64,000 nt of DNA from Saccharina japonica (GCA_008828725.1 MEHQ01003579.1:62001-126000); one strand, 5' to 3'; shown: positions 11,800 to 22,339, counted from the first letter of the stretch. Made by a program: numbers and translations. Notes: generated from the letters alone by a model not told the origin.

Positions 11800-12727
11800 T
11801 GAGGCAGATACTCAACAGGTCGAGCTTGTTATTGCACCGGAGCTTCCAGTGGTGGTCACGCTCGACTGTGGGGGGGGAGGCAGCATGCTTGCAGCGGAGG
11901 GATTGCTGACGTTCAGAGGAGCAGTAGACCAGGACTGGAAGGCACTGGGATGCATCAGAGCAAACGGACTGGACAACGGTGCGAGGCTACTTAGGGTGAC
12001 AACAGAGTCGCAGGAAGGCCTAAGCATGTTGAGAGAGGTGAAACCAGACGTGGTGGTCGGTGACGCTTGCAGGAGGTTTGAAGGGGTACGAGAGAAGGAA
12101 GGAGTATCCGGAGCGAGTAGCTTAGTCCAAGCTGCCATCGCCTCAGACGCGCGAGTTTTTATACTCGAATGTTTGAGCAACCTTCTGCGAACGACGGAAT
12201 GGAACGACGAGATTCTCCCTGCTTTGGAACGAGAGTCATACATCGTGGACAAGGCAGAGATATCGGCAAGCCAAGTAGGGATTCCTTGGAGGAGGAAACC
12301 GACATTCGTGGTAGGAATCAAGGGAGGCCTTGCCACGAAGGGGAAGTTAGCCGTTTGGAAGCGGAGGTTGGAGAAGGTAAAGCAACCAGTTCAGGAATTG
12401 GGGGAATTTCTGGGACGAAGAGGCGCATACTTCCTGAAGAGAGGTATCGGAGAGCGGGCGATTTACTCGTTCAGCGAACCCATCATCTCTTTAAACCGTG
12501 TTCATATCATGGGGGAAAAGCCAACCGAAGGGTATGTCGCACACCCAGCGGATACAGCACGCCTTGAAGAAGCTGAGGAGTTGCACTTCAACGACTACGC
12601 CAAGATCACCACAGGACAGGAACACTATGTGATCCTGCAGACGGTCAGCCAAAGCGCAGTGGCGAACGTCATCGCAGATTTCACGTCTCAGATTTCACGT
12701 CTCCTCCAATGCTACGAGCAGTGTTAG
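11800..12727 (+). CDS. cytosine-C5 DNA methyltransferase-like domain inside the Gypsy polyprotein
   Basis: Downstream of RNase H in the same frame lies a segment with the C5-methyltransferase motifs in order. Motif I is VTLDCGGGGSM (Asp codon 11864) for DLFAGxGG; motif IV is VVVGDACRRFEG with the catalytic Cys kept at 12068-12070 where the family has GGPPCQxFS; motif VI is FILECLSNLL (Glu 12167) for ENV; motif VIII is VGIPWRRKPTFVVG for GVPQxRxRxFxVG. They are followed by a target-recognition-like stretch, SFSEPIISLN, an AEELHFNDYAKITTG block and a motif X-like end. The fold seems whole, but Pro of PC, Asn of ENV and Gln of QxRxR are replaced, so activity is doubtful in this copy. If active it would methylate cytosine, perhaps on its own DNA. 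The alternative is a chance Rossmann-like resemblance, which the ordered motifs make unlikely. Confidence 0.8.
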
Positions 12728-13068
12728 TTGAACTAGCTGTTCAAGGCTTACTGGTAAAACCGGTGCCAGAGGTCGTGGAACTTGAAGGATTGGCCTGCGT
12801 GGTGTTTGAGGATTACCTCGCAGCAGCAGAAACCTTGGGGGTGACGAGAGCGGTCACGAGATCGCAGGCGAAGGCCACTTCCCAGGAACCGGAGGTTGTC
12901 TGGGAGGCAGAACCACCGTTACCTGAGGAGGAAGAGATGGAGAATGCACCGACGCAGACAATCACTACTAGTGAGCTACCAGTGGAAGTTGATCGCCCAC
13001 GCAAACGAGGATTCGGAAAGAACTCCAGGAAGTGGGAAACCGAGGAGCAGGAGGTGGCGAATATGTGA
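12709..13068 (+). pseudogene. linker between methyltransferase-like domain and integrase
   Basis: An open frame of about 119 codons, shifted relative to its neighbours, with an acidic, Glu/Pro-rich middle (EAEPPLPEEEEMENAP) after VTRAVTRSQAK. It has no recognised domain. It is probably a disordered hinge of the polyprotein, and frame changes at both ends look like indels. Confidence 0.55.
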
Positions 13069-13312
13069 TGGACGACAATGGCCTCTTGTGGGTAGCACCT
13101 CTGGGAAAGGTCCCACGACTTGCAGTTCCCCAATCTCTCGTTCCAGGGATTATGGCGCTGGCGCACAGCACCTATGGGCATCCAGGGACGGCGAGAACTA
13201 CAGCCTTGGTTAGTCGTCGGTATTGCTGGCCTACCCTCATCAGGGACGTGAGAGACTACATCCTCTCGTGTGGGTGCAGGCATCGCAAGCGATCAGCGAG
13301 TCAACGGGTTGC
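13062..13312 (+). pseudogene. integrase N-terminal zinc-binding domain
   Basis: It reads YVMDDNGLLWVAP, then LAHSTYGHPGTARTTALV with the His pair and YILSCGCRHRKRS with the Cys pair, here CxC rather than the usual CxxC. This is the HHCC module that precedes the integrase core. It is cut from the core by the family A insertion, which lies immediately after. Confidence 0.85.
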
Positions 13313-13659
13313 GAGAAGCACGACACTTTTTTATTTTATTTTGTCATGCTTTTGTTTGGTTGCTTGATTGTTGATTTGCTTCAGTATGTTTACTTTCTAT
13401 TATTTTTCCTTTTCGCTTTTTTCTTTATTTTCTCGTTTTTTCTCTTGCATGCACCTGGATTGCTAGCAGGGTAGGTCTTGCCTGTCGTATATGGCATTGC
13501 ATTGTCTGCTCTGCTTACTGCACTGAGCGTAGTATCTCTGTGTCGTAGTTTTGTGACCACAGAACTGGTACCTTTTTAGGATGATGAATCGGCACGGACA
13601 CTGGGTGTGCTGGATGTCGACGGGTAGAAAGGAAGGTTTAATGTGAAGAACACACACAC
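13313..13659 (+). mobile_element. 5'-truncated family A copy inside the integrase
   Basis: From AGAAGCACGACAC to the AAGAACACACACAC tail this matches the 3' half of the copy at 27410-28200, including GATTGCTAGCAGGGTAGGTC and GATGTCGACGGGTAGAAAGG. The host reading resumes exactly after the AC tail with the codons for MLPSRFLRPGEVLE. The truncated 5' end and constant 3' end with a simple-repeat tail suggest retroposition. No clear target duplication is visible. Confidence 0.85.
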
Positions 13660-15125
13660 ACATGCTACCGTCAAGGTTTCTGCGACCCGGGGAGGTACTC
13701 GAAATCGACATTCAGGACATGGGGGTGAAGTCGGACGCAGGCAACAAAGTTCTACTGGTGGCAGTCGACAAAGCCAGCAAGTTCTTGTTCGCCTTCCCGC
13801 TCCCCACGAAAGAAGCACTCGGAGTAGCGAAGAAACTGCTTGACGTGATGCTTACGTTTGGGCTACCGCTGTATGTTCGCAGTGATCCGGGATCCGAGTT
13901 CACGGCAGAGGTGATGCAACACTTATGCAAGTGGTTAAACGTGACCATCGCCTATGGACCTGCCGACCATCCTCATGCGCAGGGGACGGTGGAGAGACTG
14001 GGGGGGTGGCTACACGAAGCACTAGGAGAACTGTGCAAGACCTGGCCTCGCAGATGGGACGAGTACGTACAGCCGGCACTGTGGATCCATCGTACCACGC
14101 CGGACCTGCGCTTGCCGGGGAAGCCAACTCCCTTCCGTCTTTTCTTCGGTCGTGATGCACGCACGCAACTTGATGCTACGCACCCCGAGATCGATGGTGG
14201 TGATTTCAGGGGCGGGATACACAGTTACGTGGCCGACAAACGTCAAGCGTACAAGGAGGTACGGGATGTACGGGAGGATCTATTCAAAAGGCATGATGAC
14301 AGGCAGAAAACTCGTGAGAGTCGGAATGCTGAAATCGGTCGGACCTCGGTAGGAACCCGTGTTGTTGTCGGAGACAAGGTGCTAGTGAAGGAGGCGGAGT
14401 CTGTGATGGCAAGGGAGGGGATACATCATAAACTAGCCCACGAGCACTGGACCGGACCTTGGGAGGTGACTGAAGTCGTCTTACCAGGACTCAGCTACAT
14501 CGTCACGATGAATGGGCGAGGGATTCGCCGACGGAGGGCGTCAGCAGCGAACATCAAGATGTTCCACTTACGTCCGGCCAACCTCCGTCACGACTTCGAG
14601 GACGAGTTTGCCCACCTGGCATGGGGAGTTGGCTTCGGACTGGCGGAGCCGTCGATTGTGGCGTCGCCTATGTATACCCTGATAGACAGAGAGGCTGTGA
14701 TGGGTCAGGGCAACGCTTGGAAGTGGCGATACAAGGGACGATTCGTGGATGGCACGGAGTCGCAGTGGCTGTCTGAAGAGGAGGTGCGAGACAGTTTCAC
14801 CCCCTTACAGCTAGACGTTTTCCATGCACTGTGGGAGACGTATCACGGAGCGGAGTGCCGAGCAAGGCCGACTTCGACGCTGACACGGAAGGAAAGAGAT
14901 GGGATCGACCGTGAACACGCGTTGAAACAACACCCCGTGGGGACCGTGATCTGGAGGGAATTCGCGGACGCTGAAGGAAATATGAAGCGTCACCTTTCAA
15001 AGATCTTCGACTACAAGTCACCGTACTGGCGGGTTCGGTATGCAGACGGAGATTGGGAGGAACTCAACGAACGTGAGATCCTGAAAGCTAAGAGAACCGG
15101 AAGTTCGCCATCCGGTTCCCCGTAA
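13660..15125 (+). pseudogene. integrase catalytic core with C-terminal chromodomain-like region
   Basis: A long open frame carries the DDE core: VLEIDIQDMG (first Asp), YVRSDPGSEFTAE (second Asp) and HPHAQGTVERLGGWLHEAL (Glu). A DNA-binding C-terminal domain (GDKVLVKEAE, then LAHEHWTGPWEV) follows, then a segment WKWRYKGRFVDGTESQWLS that resembles a chromodomain and YWRVRYADGDWEELNEREI, a Tudor-like pattern. The enzyme inserts the cDNA, and a chromodomain-like tail would bias it to marked chromatin. The core residues are intact here; the gene is broken only by the upstream insertion and the frame changes. Confidence 0.88.
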
Positions 15126-15507
15126 ACGCGAAGAAGCGAAGTGTAGTTCGATGGAGAACGGGAGAAGACGTTAGCCGAAGATCGACTAGCGAGCAGGATC
15201 AAGGCCTCGGCCTACCCGGGTTAACGGGAAAAGCCGGGAAGTAGTGGATAAGAGGCTTTCAGCTGGTGCGCTTAATGAGAAATTCTAGCAAGTCCAGCAG
15301 TACCGATCTGGGACCTAATGCGGAAACCGGGAAGACCCAGGGTCCCTACCCCCGGGGTGACGCCTTTCCATGGAAATGGTAGACGCCACTCATTCGAGCC
15401 TTACGGCAATCGAAACACGATTAAGTGTGGGAAAAGGCCCTCACTCTTACTCCAGTGTGTCCGCAGCCCGGCTAGCACGGTATTCTTAGGAAACCGTGCT
15501 GGAGGGG
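15126..15507 (+). other. 3' untranslated region and polypurine tract of the Gypsy element
   Basis: This is non-coding sequence between pol and the 3' LTR. GGAGGGG at 15501-15507 abuts the LTR and is the likely polypurine primer. Just before it, AGCACGGT and ACCGTGCT form an 8-bp stem (about 15475-15500). Confidence 0.7.
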
Positions 15508-15955
15508 TGTTGCGGCGGAAATAGCATACGTAACGTAAAATACGTACGTAGCGGATGCTTCCTAGATATGCAACTCCATGCAAAGTCAAAGGAAGCACCG
15601 CCTTGGTTAGTCCGAAAACCAAACCAAAAACACACAAACTAATCCGAGGGAAAAAGGAAGAGAACTTGAACGTGATTGAGCTTGAGTGACTGAGAAGCGA
15701 GACTGAGTACTGCGAGCGTAATAGTAAGGCATTGTCGAAGGTTTGATACGGAGATCTGTTGTGTAGCACAAGAGGATCGACGAGGAGTTAGCAGACAGAA
15801 GACTGGTCTTTACAGGAAGCTGTTGAGACAAGGAGGCAGGCCAACCTGATAGCATCTACGGAAAGGAAACGAACAACGAAGCGGTGAGAGACTAGGGACA
15901 TGGGGTTGGAGACCTAGAGTGCGTGCGTCTAAAGTAGCTCTTATCCTTCGTTACA
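15508..15955 (+). repeat. 3' LTR of the Gypsy element
   Basis: 448 bp, two substitutions from the 5' LTR, followed by the second copy of the ACTG target duplication. Confidence 0.95.
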
Positions 15956-16150
15956 ACTGCCACATCTCCTCCGGGGGACGCACGACACTTTGTTTGTTTG
16001 TTTGTTTGTTTGTTTGTTTCGTTTTGTATTACTGATTGTTTTCTTTTCGCCATTTATTTTATTTTTACCATCTGTCTTTCAAGGATCTAGATTGCTAGCA
16101 GGGTAGGTCGTGCCAGTCGTATATGACGTTGCATTGTCTACTCTACTTAC
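15956..16150 (+). mobile_element. family A repeat, 3' part of the copy split by the LTR element
   Basis: It resumes the family A match (ACATCTCCTCCGGGGGACGCACGAC, here interrupted by a GTTT microsatellite at 15988-16019) through GATTGCTAGCAGGGTAGGTC to CTCTACTTACTG, where a reverse family A piece abuts. Confidence 0.75.
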
Positions 16151-16577
16151 TGTGTGTGTTCTTCACATTAAACCTTCCTTTCTACCCGTCGACATCCAGC
16201 ACACCCAGTGTCCGTGCCGATTCTTGATCCTAGACATGTACCAGTTTTGTGGTCACAAAGCTACCACACAGATATACTACGCTGCAGTGCAGTAAGCAGA
16301 GCAGACAATGCAATGCCATATACGACAGGCAAGACCTACCCTGCTAGTAATCCAGGTGCATGAAAGAGAAGAGAAGAGAAAAAAAGTAAAAAGAGAGAAG
16401 AAGCGAAGAGGAAAACAAAGAATAAAAAGTAAACAAAATAAAGCAAATCAACAACCAAACAACCAAACAAACTGCATTGCAACGTAGTATCTCTGTGCCG
16501 TAGTTTTGTGACCACATAACTGGTGTGTGTGTGTGTTCTTCACATTAAACCTTCCTTTCTACCCGTCGACATCCAGC
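16148..16577 (-). mobile_element. chain of reverse and forward family A fragments
   Basis: A reverse copy starts with TGTGTGTTCTTCACATTAAA and runs to about 16470; a short forward piece (GTAGTATCTCTGTGCCGTAG) and another reverse 3' end (from 16523) follow. The last piece ends in CATCCAGC, the target of the hAT element, and continues at 20625 on its far side. Confidence 0.75.
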
Positions 16578-17682
16578 CAGTGATGTGAACCGAAAATGAA
16601 AATGGACTCGGTCGGTTTTTCGGTTTCCCACCGAAAAGTCGGTCGGTTTCGGTCGGTTTTTTATTTTAAACCGAAACGAAACGAAACCGAAACCGAACAT
16701 GTTCGGTCGGTTTTTCGGTCGGTTTCCCGACAAATCTAGCCAATTCCTCCGCATTTCGAAGGGTTCGGTGCGCGTGGAGATGATCGTGGTATGGTGTCAA
16801 GTGACCCTCCTGCAGTACCTGCGTCTGCTGCGCCACACACGGTACAGGCCGACATGCATATTTGTAATCTGCAGCCGACAATAGCTACAGGTACAGCAGT
16901 TGCTACGATCAAAATATACGAAGTAGTAGGATAGTATTATACGAGGGCACTGCTGATGTGCAGTCTAGATACCATGTATGATGTATACAGTACAGGACAC
17001 CTAATAAGAAACAGGCTAATAAGAAAGCCAGGCTGACATTTCCCAAAAAATAAGAAAGACGCGAGGCTGGGCCTCCGCTGCAAAATAAGAAAGGCCTATT
17101 ACCCCCCTGGGCCGAATCCCCGACGCCTTCGGGAAACCCTGCTGTCCGCGCCTCGGGTGGTCGGGAGTAAGATATTTGGTGTTTCCAGCAAACATACTTT
17201 ATTTAGCAGTTTTGGCCCGGTACAGCAGTGTGTACCCGCAGTTTGTTTTTTGTTTTGACCGCATTTGTTTGCTCGTCCATGTTAAATTTTCCAATGTGTT
17301 TTCCCCCACGAAAAGGCATTGTTTCGGTGCGGAAACTCGAAAAAGGTGTACTGTGTATATCATTTTAAATATCCCCGCAGGGAGGAGAGAGAGGAGAGAG
17401 AGAGGAAGAGCAGATTGTGGTACTGTAGCAGACCTAGGACACCGATCGTGCGGCCCTGATGTTGCCAATGCCGTTTACGGCCAGACTAGAATCGCTCTTC
17501 GCATTGGGTGGATTGAGGCACAAGGGAGCCTTGAATACGCAGCAGTTCAATGAGCAAACGAGCGCCACGCGCGAAGGCGGTGTTTCTGCATAAACATTTT
17601 CCAACCTTGACACGCTGTGGGGGCTACGATATGACGGCTTCCTCAAAGAAGAGGAGTAGAACAACGAGCTCGGGGGGATTAT

Positions 17683-18395
17683 TTGCTTAACTCGACCATT
17701 GGGATCGGACGCGAGTGGCTCGACAACTGCACCCACGTCAGGGCGGCAGCCTTCAGCGAGTCCCACATCGTCGAACGTTGGCAGAGCCCAAGCACGTGCT
17801 ACTACTGCAACCGGTTTGTTGACAAAATTTTCAAGGCCTCTGTCACAGGGGGTTCTGGCGCGAAGCCCACGGAGCAGTCCATCATTTATGTCGACAATCT
17901 GCACGGGCAAACAACGGAAGAGTTCAAGACAAAACTCAAGGAGGGATGCAACACCCTGCTTCGGCTGCTGCCATCAGGGTGCACGGATGAGGTGCAGCCG
18001 GTCGATGCAGTATACGGGCGGCTGCGTTGGGTGTGGGAAAGTCTCTCGAGGCGTGGTTGGAGAAGGGTGACAATGTGGACATGTGGGACACCAACAAGCT
18101 GTCTGCCTCGGACCGTAGGGTCTTGCTGACACACTGGGTGGGTGAGGCCGTTGAAAACCTTAATTCGGACCAGCTGTACTGTAGACGCCTGTTTGAAACG
18201 ACCGGGTTTGCCATGACAGCAGACGGTACCGACGATAACCTCGTCAACCTTGAAGGCCTGGACGGGCCGTACACGTTCATGGGCAAGGAACGCCCGGATG
18301 ACGTGCAGCCCTTTACTCCAGCAGACGAAGATCATCCCAAAGGGTTGAGCGACGAGGATGGCGAGAACGAACCGAAGGGTGACAACACCGGGTGA
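17683..18395 (+). pseudogene. DDE_1-type transposase fragment, frameshifted
   Basis: The first frame carries IIYVDNLHGQTTEEFK and LLPSGCTDEVQPVDAVYGR, matching the DN and QPxD motifs of pogo/jerky DDE_1 transposases. The homology then continues in another frame as GKSLEAWLEKGDNVDMWDTN and LLTHWVGEAVENLN, so a single-base shift lies near 18010-18030. The N-terminal DNA-binding half and the first catalytic Asp are not readable upstream, so this copy is inactive. It sits inside perfect TIRs. Confidence 0.75.
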
Positions 18396-18419
18396 CGTCG
18401 TGGACCGGACGACATAGCT

Positions 18420-19242
18420 ATGCTTGGCGATGATGATGACCTCGACGCTGACGAAACAACACTGCCCCAGGAATGCCCACCGGTGTTACGACTTTGTCCA
18501 CTCACCTCCTTCGGCCCTCGATACATCACTCGTGAAGCGGTACATCATGCTGCGCCGGGGGTTGGAATGGGTGAAGGGTTTCATCATACGACGGGCACAG
18601 GCACGGGAGCACCAGGATCACTACTACAGGGTGTTAATCGAGCGAACCGGCACTACGCTCAGTATGAGTCCTCCACTCGGGTAATACACTGCTGTTGGCG
18701 AGGCTGCATCATAAGGTTTGTAGGTGCTACTGGGGCCATCGCAGGGAGTAGACAACAGGGACATCGACCGCGCCGGTCGCACTGGACGTGGGAAGGAGGA
18801 CAACGACCAGGGAGAGAATGGCAGCGAGGAAGTTAGACAGGAAGCGAGATGGGGGGGGGGAGATGGTTACAGCGAAGAATGCGGTTTGAAAGTGAAGAGC
18901 AGCAATGGTAGTGAAATTGAGGAACGGGCAGGAGCGGATCAAGAGTGGCTGGAGAGTGACGGCGACGAAGGGAGGAAGGAATCGGGTGTGCGCGGTGTAG
19001 ATGGCGACAGCGATAGTGATCTCGGAGAGGGCAGACTTCTCAATGGTAGTGAAAGCGAGGAAGAAATTGAAGGCGTTAAAGATATTTCTGTCGACCTTAC
19101 CCGGACTAATGATTCACGGAAGGAACGAAAGCGGAAACGTTCAAACTCCGTTGCCGAGTACGTTTCGTCCGTGTTGGCGCCCCCCAGTAAGAGTACTCGC
19201 GGAATAGTTCCGACGCCGAACGTGCGCATGCGCGACCAGTGA
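18420..19242 (+). pseudogene. C-terminal region of the transposase, acidic tail
   Basis: Pieces in different frames encode a segment (SALDTSLVKRYIMLRRGLEW and HYYRVLIER) that looks like a degraded chromatin-reader-type fold, and then an open frame from 18724 rich in Glu, Asp, Gly and Ser that ends in a basic KERKRKRSNS cluster before the stop at 19242. Position inside the TIRs makes it part of the transposon. Confidence 0.45.
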
Positions 19243-19741
19243 GGGGCGTACGGTCAATGACGGTATTCATATGAGTAATACAAAATATGAAACCAGCTCG
19301 ATTTTCGATTTCTGCCCGGCAAATATAAGAAAGAGGCTCAATAAGAAAGAGGCTCATAAAGCGACAAGAATAGGAAATCCAGGCTGAGTCCAGATTCCTG
19401 TTTCTTATTAGATGTCCTGTACTGTAATGATATATGATAGAGACATCTTGCAGAGTACAGCTAACACCATCAAGAACTCTTCTAGGTTGCTGAAGGGGGG
19501 GTTGTGAGTACCCGCCTCTGCCTCCGGCTCACAAGGTCAGAGTCAGTACTGCCGGCTGAACCGGACATATGGTTATCCTTCGCAGTCTCGCGACGCACTG
19601 CTGTACCGCTGTACCCTGTTCCCTGTGCGACTGTTTGTTGTTGCTGCTGGTGCGGGCTGTGTGATATGTGCTGTGTGCGTCAATTAATTGGTGTGCGTAT
19701 CCATGACCCATGTTCATACATAACGGGGTTTCCATGTATAT

Positions 19742-20455
19742 ATGTGTGTGTGTGTTCTTCACATTAAACCTTTCTTTCTACCCGTCGACATCCAGCACAC
19801 CCAGTGTCCGTGCCGATTCTTCATCCTAAAAAGGTACCAGTTCTTCTATGGTCACGTGGTCACAAAACTACGACACAGAGATACTACGCTCAGTGCAGTA
19901 AGCAGAGCAGACAATGCAATGCCATATACGACAGGCAAGACCTACTCTGCTAGCAATCCAGGTGCATGCAAGAGAACAAAAGAGAAAAAAGAAAAAAAAG
20001 CGAAAAGGAAAAATTAATAAAAAGTAAATATACTGAATCAAATCAACAATCAAGCAACCAAACAAAAGCATGACAAAATAAAAGAAAGTGTCGTGCTTCT
20101 CCCAGAGGAGATGCGACATCCAATAAAAAACCAAATGAAATGAAACGAAATGAAATGAAATGGACCGAAAACAGCGCCAACAGAGCAAGATTAAGAACGA
20201 CAGGAAAGGACAGCCAGCCGGATCACACCAAAAGCACCTTCCAGCCATCCGAGGCAGGTTTGTGCCCGTAGTACAGGCAGGTTCTACCAGCTAGTTGGTC
20301 TGGTACCTACTACCTACTCTGTTTGCCGTCTCTTTCCTGCTTCCGTCCGCCGTGTTTCCCTACGAACCCCCCACCCTCCGTCTCCGTTCCCTTGGGCGCC
20401 ACCCATACAACGGATACGTGGCACTTCCTACTCAGTTCCGTATATGTAGGCGTTA
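19742..20455 (-). mobile_element. near full-length family A copy (reverse)
   Basis: It runs from TGTGTGTGTTCTTCACATTA through ATCCAGGTGCATGC, GTCGTGCTTCTCCCAGAGGA and CTTGGGCGCCACCCATACAA to GTGGCACTTCCTACTCAGTT. It lies inside the hAT element. No coding capacity. Confidence 0.85.
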
Positions 20456-20624
20456 TTGACTTAGGGGACGGAGGAAAAAAAAGACCGAAAAAAACCGAGT
20501 CGGTTTTTCGGTTTCGTTTTTTTTTTTTACCGAAAAACCGAAAAATAAACGTCGGTTTTCGGTCGGAAAAACCGAGAAAAACCGACCGAAAAAAACGAGT
20601 TTCGGTTATCGGCTCACATCACTG

Positions 20625-20818
20625 CATCCAGCACACCCAGTGTCCGTGCTGATTCTTCATCCTAAAAAGGTACCAGTTCTGTGGTAACAAAACTACGGCA
20701 CAGAGATACTACGCTCAGTGAACTGGTGCCTCTCTAGGATGAAGAACCGGCACGGACACTGGGTGTACTGGATGTCGACGGGTAGAAAGGACGGTTTAAT
20801 GTGAAGAACACACACCAC
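20625..20818. repeat. inverted pair of family A 3' fragments
   Basis: A reverse fragment (20625-20720) resumes the piece cut by the hAT element. A forward fragment follows (20721-20815) that is its approximate reverse complement and ends in GTGAAGAACACACACC, forming a large imperfect hairpin. Confidence 0.75.
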
Positions 20819-21700
20819 CTAAGAGCGAACCAAAACGGACAACGGACCACAACTCACGACTTATAGGCCATTTTACCGATGATACTGAAATACGGATACC
20901 GTACTACGGTATTGTTACGGTATTTGTCATCCCCCCTTTTTTGTCTCATTATATTTTGTTCTTCTTGTGTCCTCCTTGGTCCACTACTAGCTGGACATAC
21001 ATAGGACACAGGAGGACTGCCTCTATTTGGTTAGGTCGTTGTCCTTGCCCCCTGCCTTATGTATGGTGTCTTTGTATCGTCCTTCTTATGTTGGTCCACC
21101 AGCTAGACATAGGACTGATCAAACCAGCAAACAGCAACCTTGTTCCCTGGGGCTTCGTCCTGCGCCCTGATGCATGCAATGTCTGTTTCTGTATCATCGA
21201 GATATACGAGTGAGTACGTATGTATGTATTTGTTTATATTTTTGCCGTCTTCGTACGTCGTACATGTTCCTTGACGCTTTTTTTCCTGCTTTTCTTCCCG
21301 GGATCATTCGGTTTGAAGGTAATGTGTATTACGGGATGGTGCGCCGCAGCTATTAATAGTTGGTATTTATTATTGAAATTATAGTGTTGTGAGAACATCC
21401 TCATAATAACCTGATCAGCCATGAACGAAAGCAGTTTCATCCTTTTTGCCTTTTTGTCCAACTGTCGAGCTTTTTGCTGGACCGGTGGTGATCTATAGTT
21501 GTGATTCGCGATCATGCGGTCATGCTACCCACACGCACTGCTGTATACGACGAGCACACACTACAGGGGGGGGCTATTTATAATGCAATGTTGTACTCGA
21601 TACTGCTGCTGCGTCCTTCATGCTGCGGGTATCCCTATATGCCCTACATCGTTCCTGTTATCTGTTTCTAACAGAGTATTTATCTAATATTACACTATAC
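20819..21700. other. no supported gene
   Basis: Unremarkable AT-leaning sequence with a palindromic CTATTAATAG near 21350. No domain is recognisable in any frame. Confidence 0.5.
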
Positions 21701-21744
21701 TCGGTACAACGTAAGTCCAGCCAACATCGTACACAAGACGCAAT

Positions 21745-21880
21745 TTTCCGGAATCCCGAGAAATGCCGATGTTCGTTTTGCTGGGATGCCGGAAAATAAA
21801 GGAAAAAATACCGAAACTCGTTTTCCTGAAATACCGGAAAATACCGAAAAACATACCGAAAAGGTTTTCGAGTTTCTGTA
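21745..21880. repeat. ATACCGGAAA/ATACCGAAAA low-complexity array
   Basis: Irregular units of TACCGAAA and TGCCGGAAAA repeat for about 130 bp. Confidence 0.6.
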
Positions 21881-22339
21881 TATATAAAAATAAGAAAGGT
21901 GTGTTTTCGGGTTCGGTGTCCATCACTGACTGTATGTAGTACAGTAGTCGCAATCTGTAGAAGAAGCTGGACTCCCTTAGAACGAAGCGAGTTGCATGTA
22001 GGAGCTGATGGCCATATGCTATCAACAGTAATGCCTATAAAAGCCGCCCGCTCCGCTCGCTCAAAGAACAAATCACCACCGCCCGTCCTTAGATAATCCT
22101 TACAAAACTCGCATGTGATACATAGGTACATAGGTCTTGTTACACTGCTTGTGAAGCCTGTGATTGGTTAGTCCTTGAAAATCCTCAGATTAACTTGCCA
22201 TACGTATATATAATAATAGGTGCTGTGCCCGAGGGAAAAGAGTAGAATAACATATTGAGGCATTGATTGCCACAATGGACATGAAGAGGCCCAAAGAGCT
22301 TCGTATAATGGGTGCAACGACACGGCGGACGGCGACGAC

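Larger units (their letters stand above)
5626..15955 (+). mobile_element. Ty3/Gypsy-type LTR retrotransposon carrying a cytosine methyltransferase-like domain
   Basis: This is a structurally complete element of about 10.3 kb. Both LTRs begin TGTTGCGG and end CGTTACA, and the 4-bp ACTG flanks it at 5622-5625 and 15956-15959 as a target duplication. The internal order is a long leader, a Gly/Pro/Gln-rich gag, aspartic protease, reverse transcriptase, RNase H, a C5-methyltransferase-like region, a linker and integrase, which is the Gypsy order apart from the methyltransferase. The reading frame changes several times and contains in-frame stops, so this copy cannot make an intact polyprotein. The LTRs differ at only 2 of 448 positions, which implies a recent insertion. 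A family A copy interrupts the integrase. Confidence 0.93.
16988..19424 (+). mobile_element. pogo-like (Tc1/mariner superfamily) DNA transposon
   Basis: Inverted ends begin CAGTACAGGACA and run 28 bp with a single mismatch; each is flanked by TA (16986-16987 and 19425-19426). The interior encodes a decayed DDE transposase on the plus strand. AATAAGAAA with CAGGCT/CCAGCCTG motifs recurs near both ends and in the short elements at 24573 and 26886. TA duplication, CAGT ends and DDE_1-type transposase fit the pogo/Tigger group. Confidence 0.82.
16578..20624. mobile_element. non-autonomous hAT element with nested insertions
   Basis: The ends are CAGTGATGTGAACCGA and the reverse complement of CAGTGATGTGAGCCGA, flanked on both sides by the 8-bp duplication CATCCAGC (16570-16577 and 20625-20632). 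Terminal CAGTG plus an 8-bp target duplication is the hAT hallmark. Removing the nested pogo-like element and family A copy leaves about 0.9 kb with no transposase, so it is non-autonomous. Arrays of CCGAAA/TTTCGG fill both subterminal regions (16588-16730 and 20480-20615), where hAT transposases usually bind. Confidence 0.82.

Noticed and set aside
16545-16754. Minus-strand open frame rich in Asn, Arg and Phe
   Set aside because: Translation of the CCGAAA array at the hAT end.
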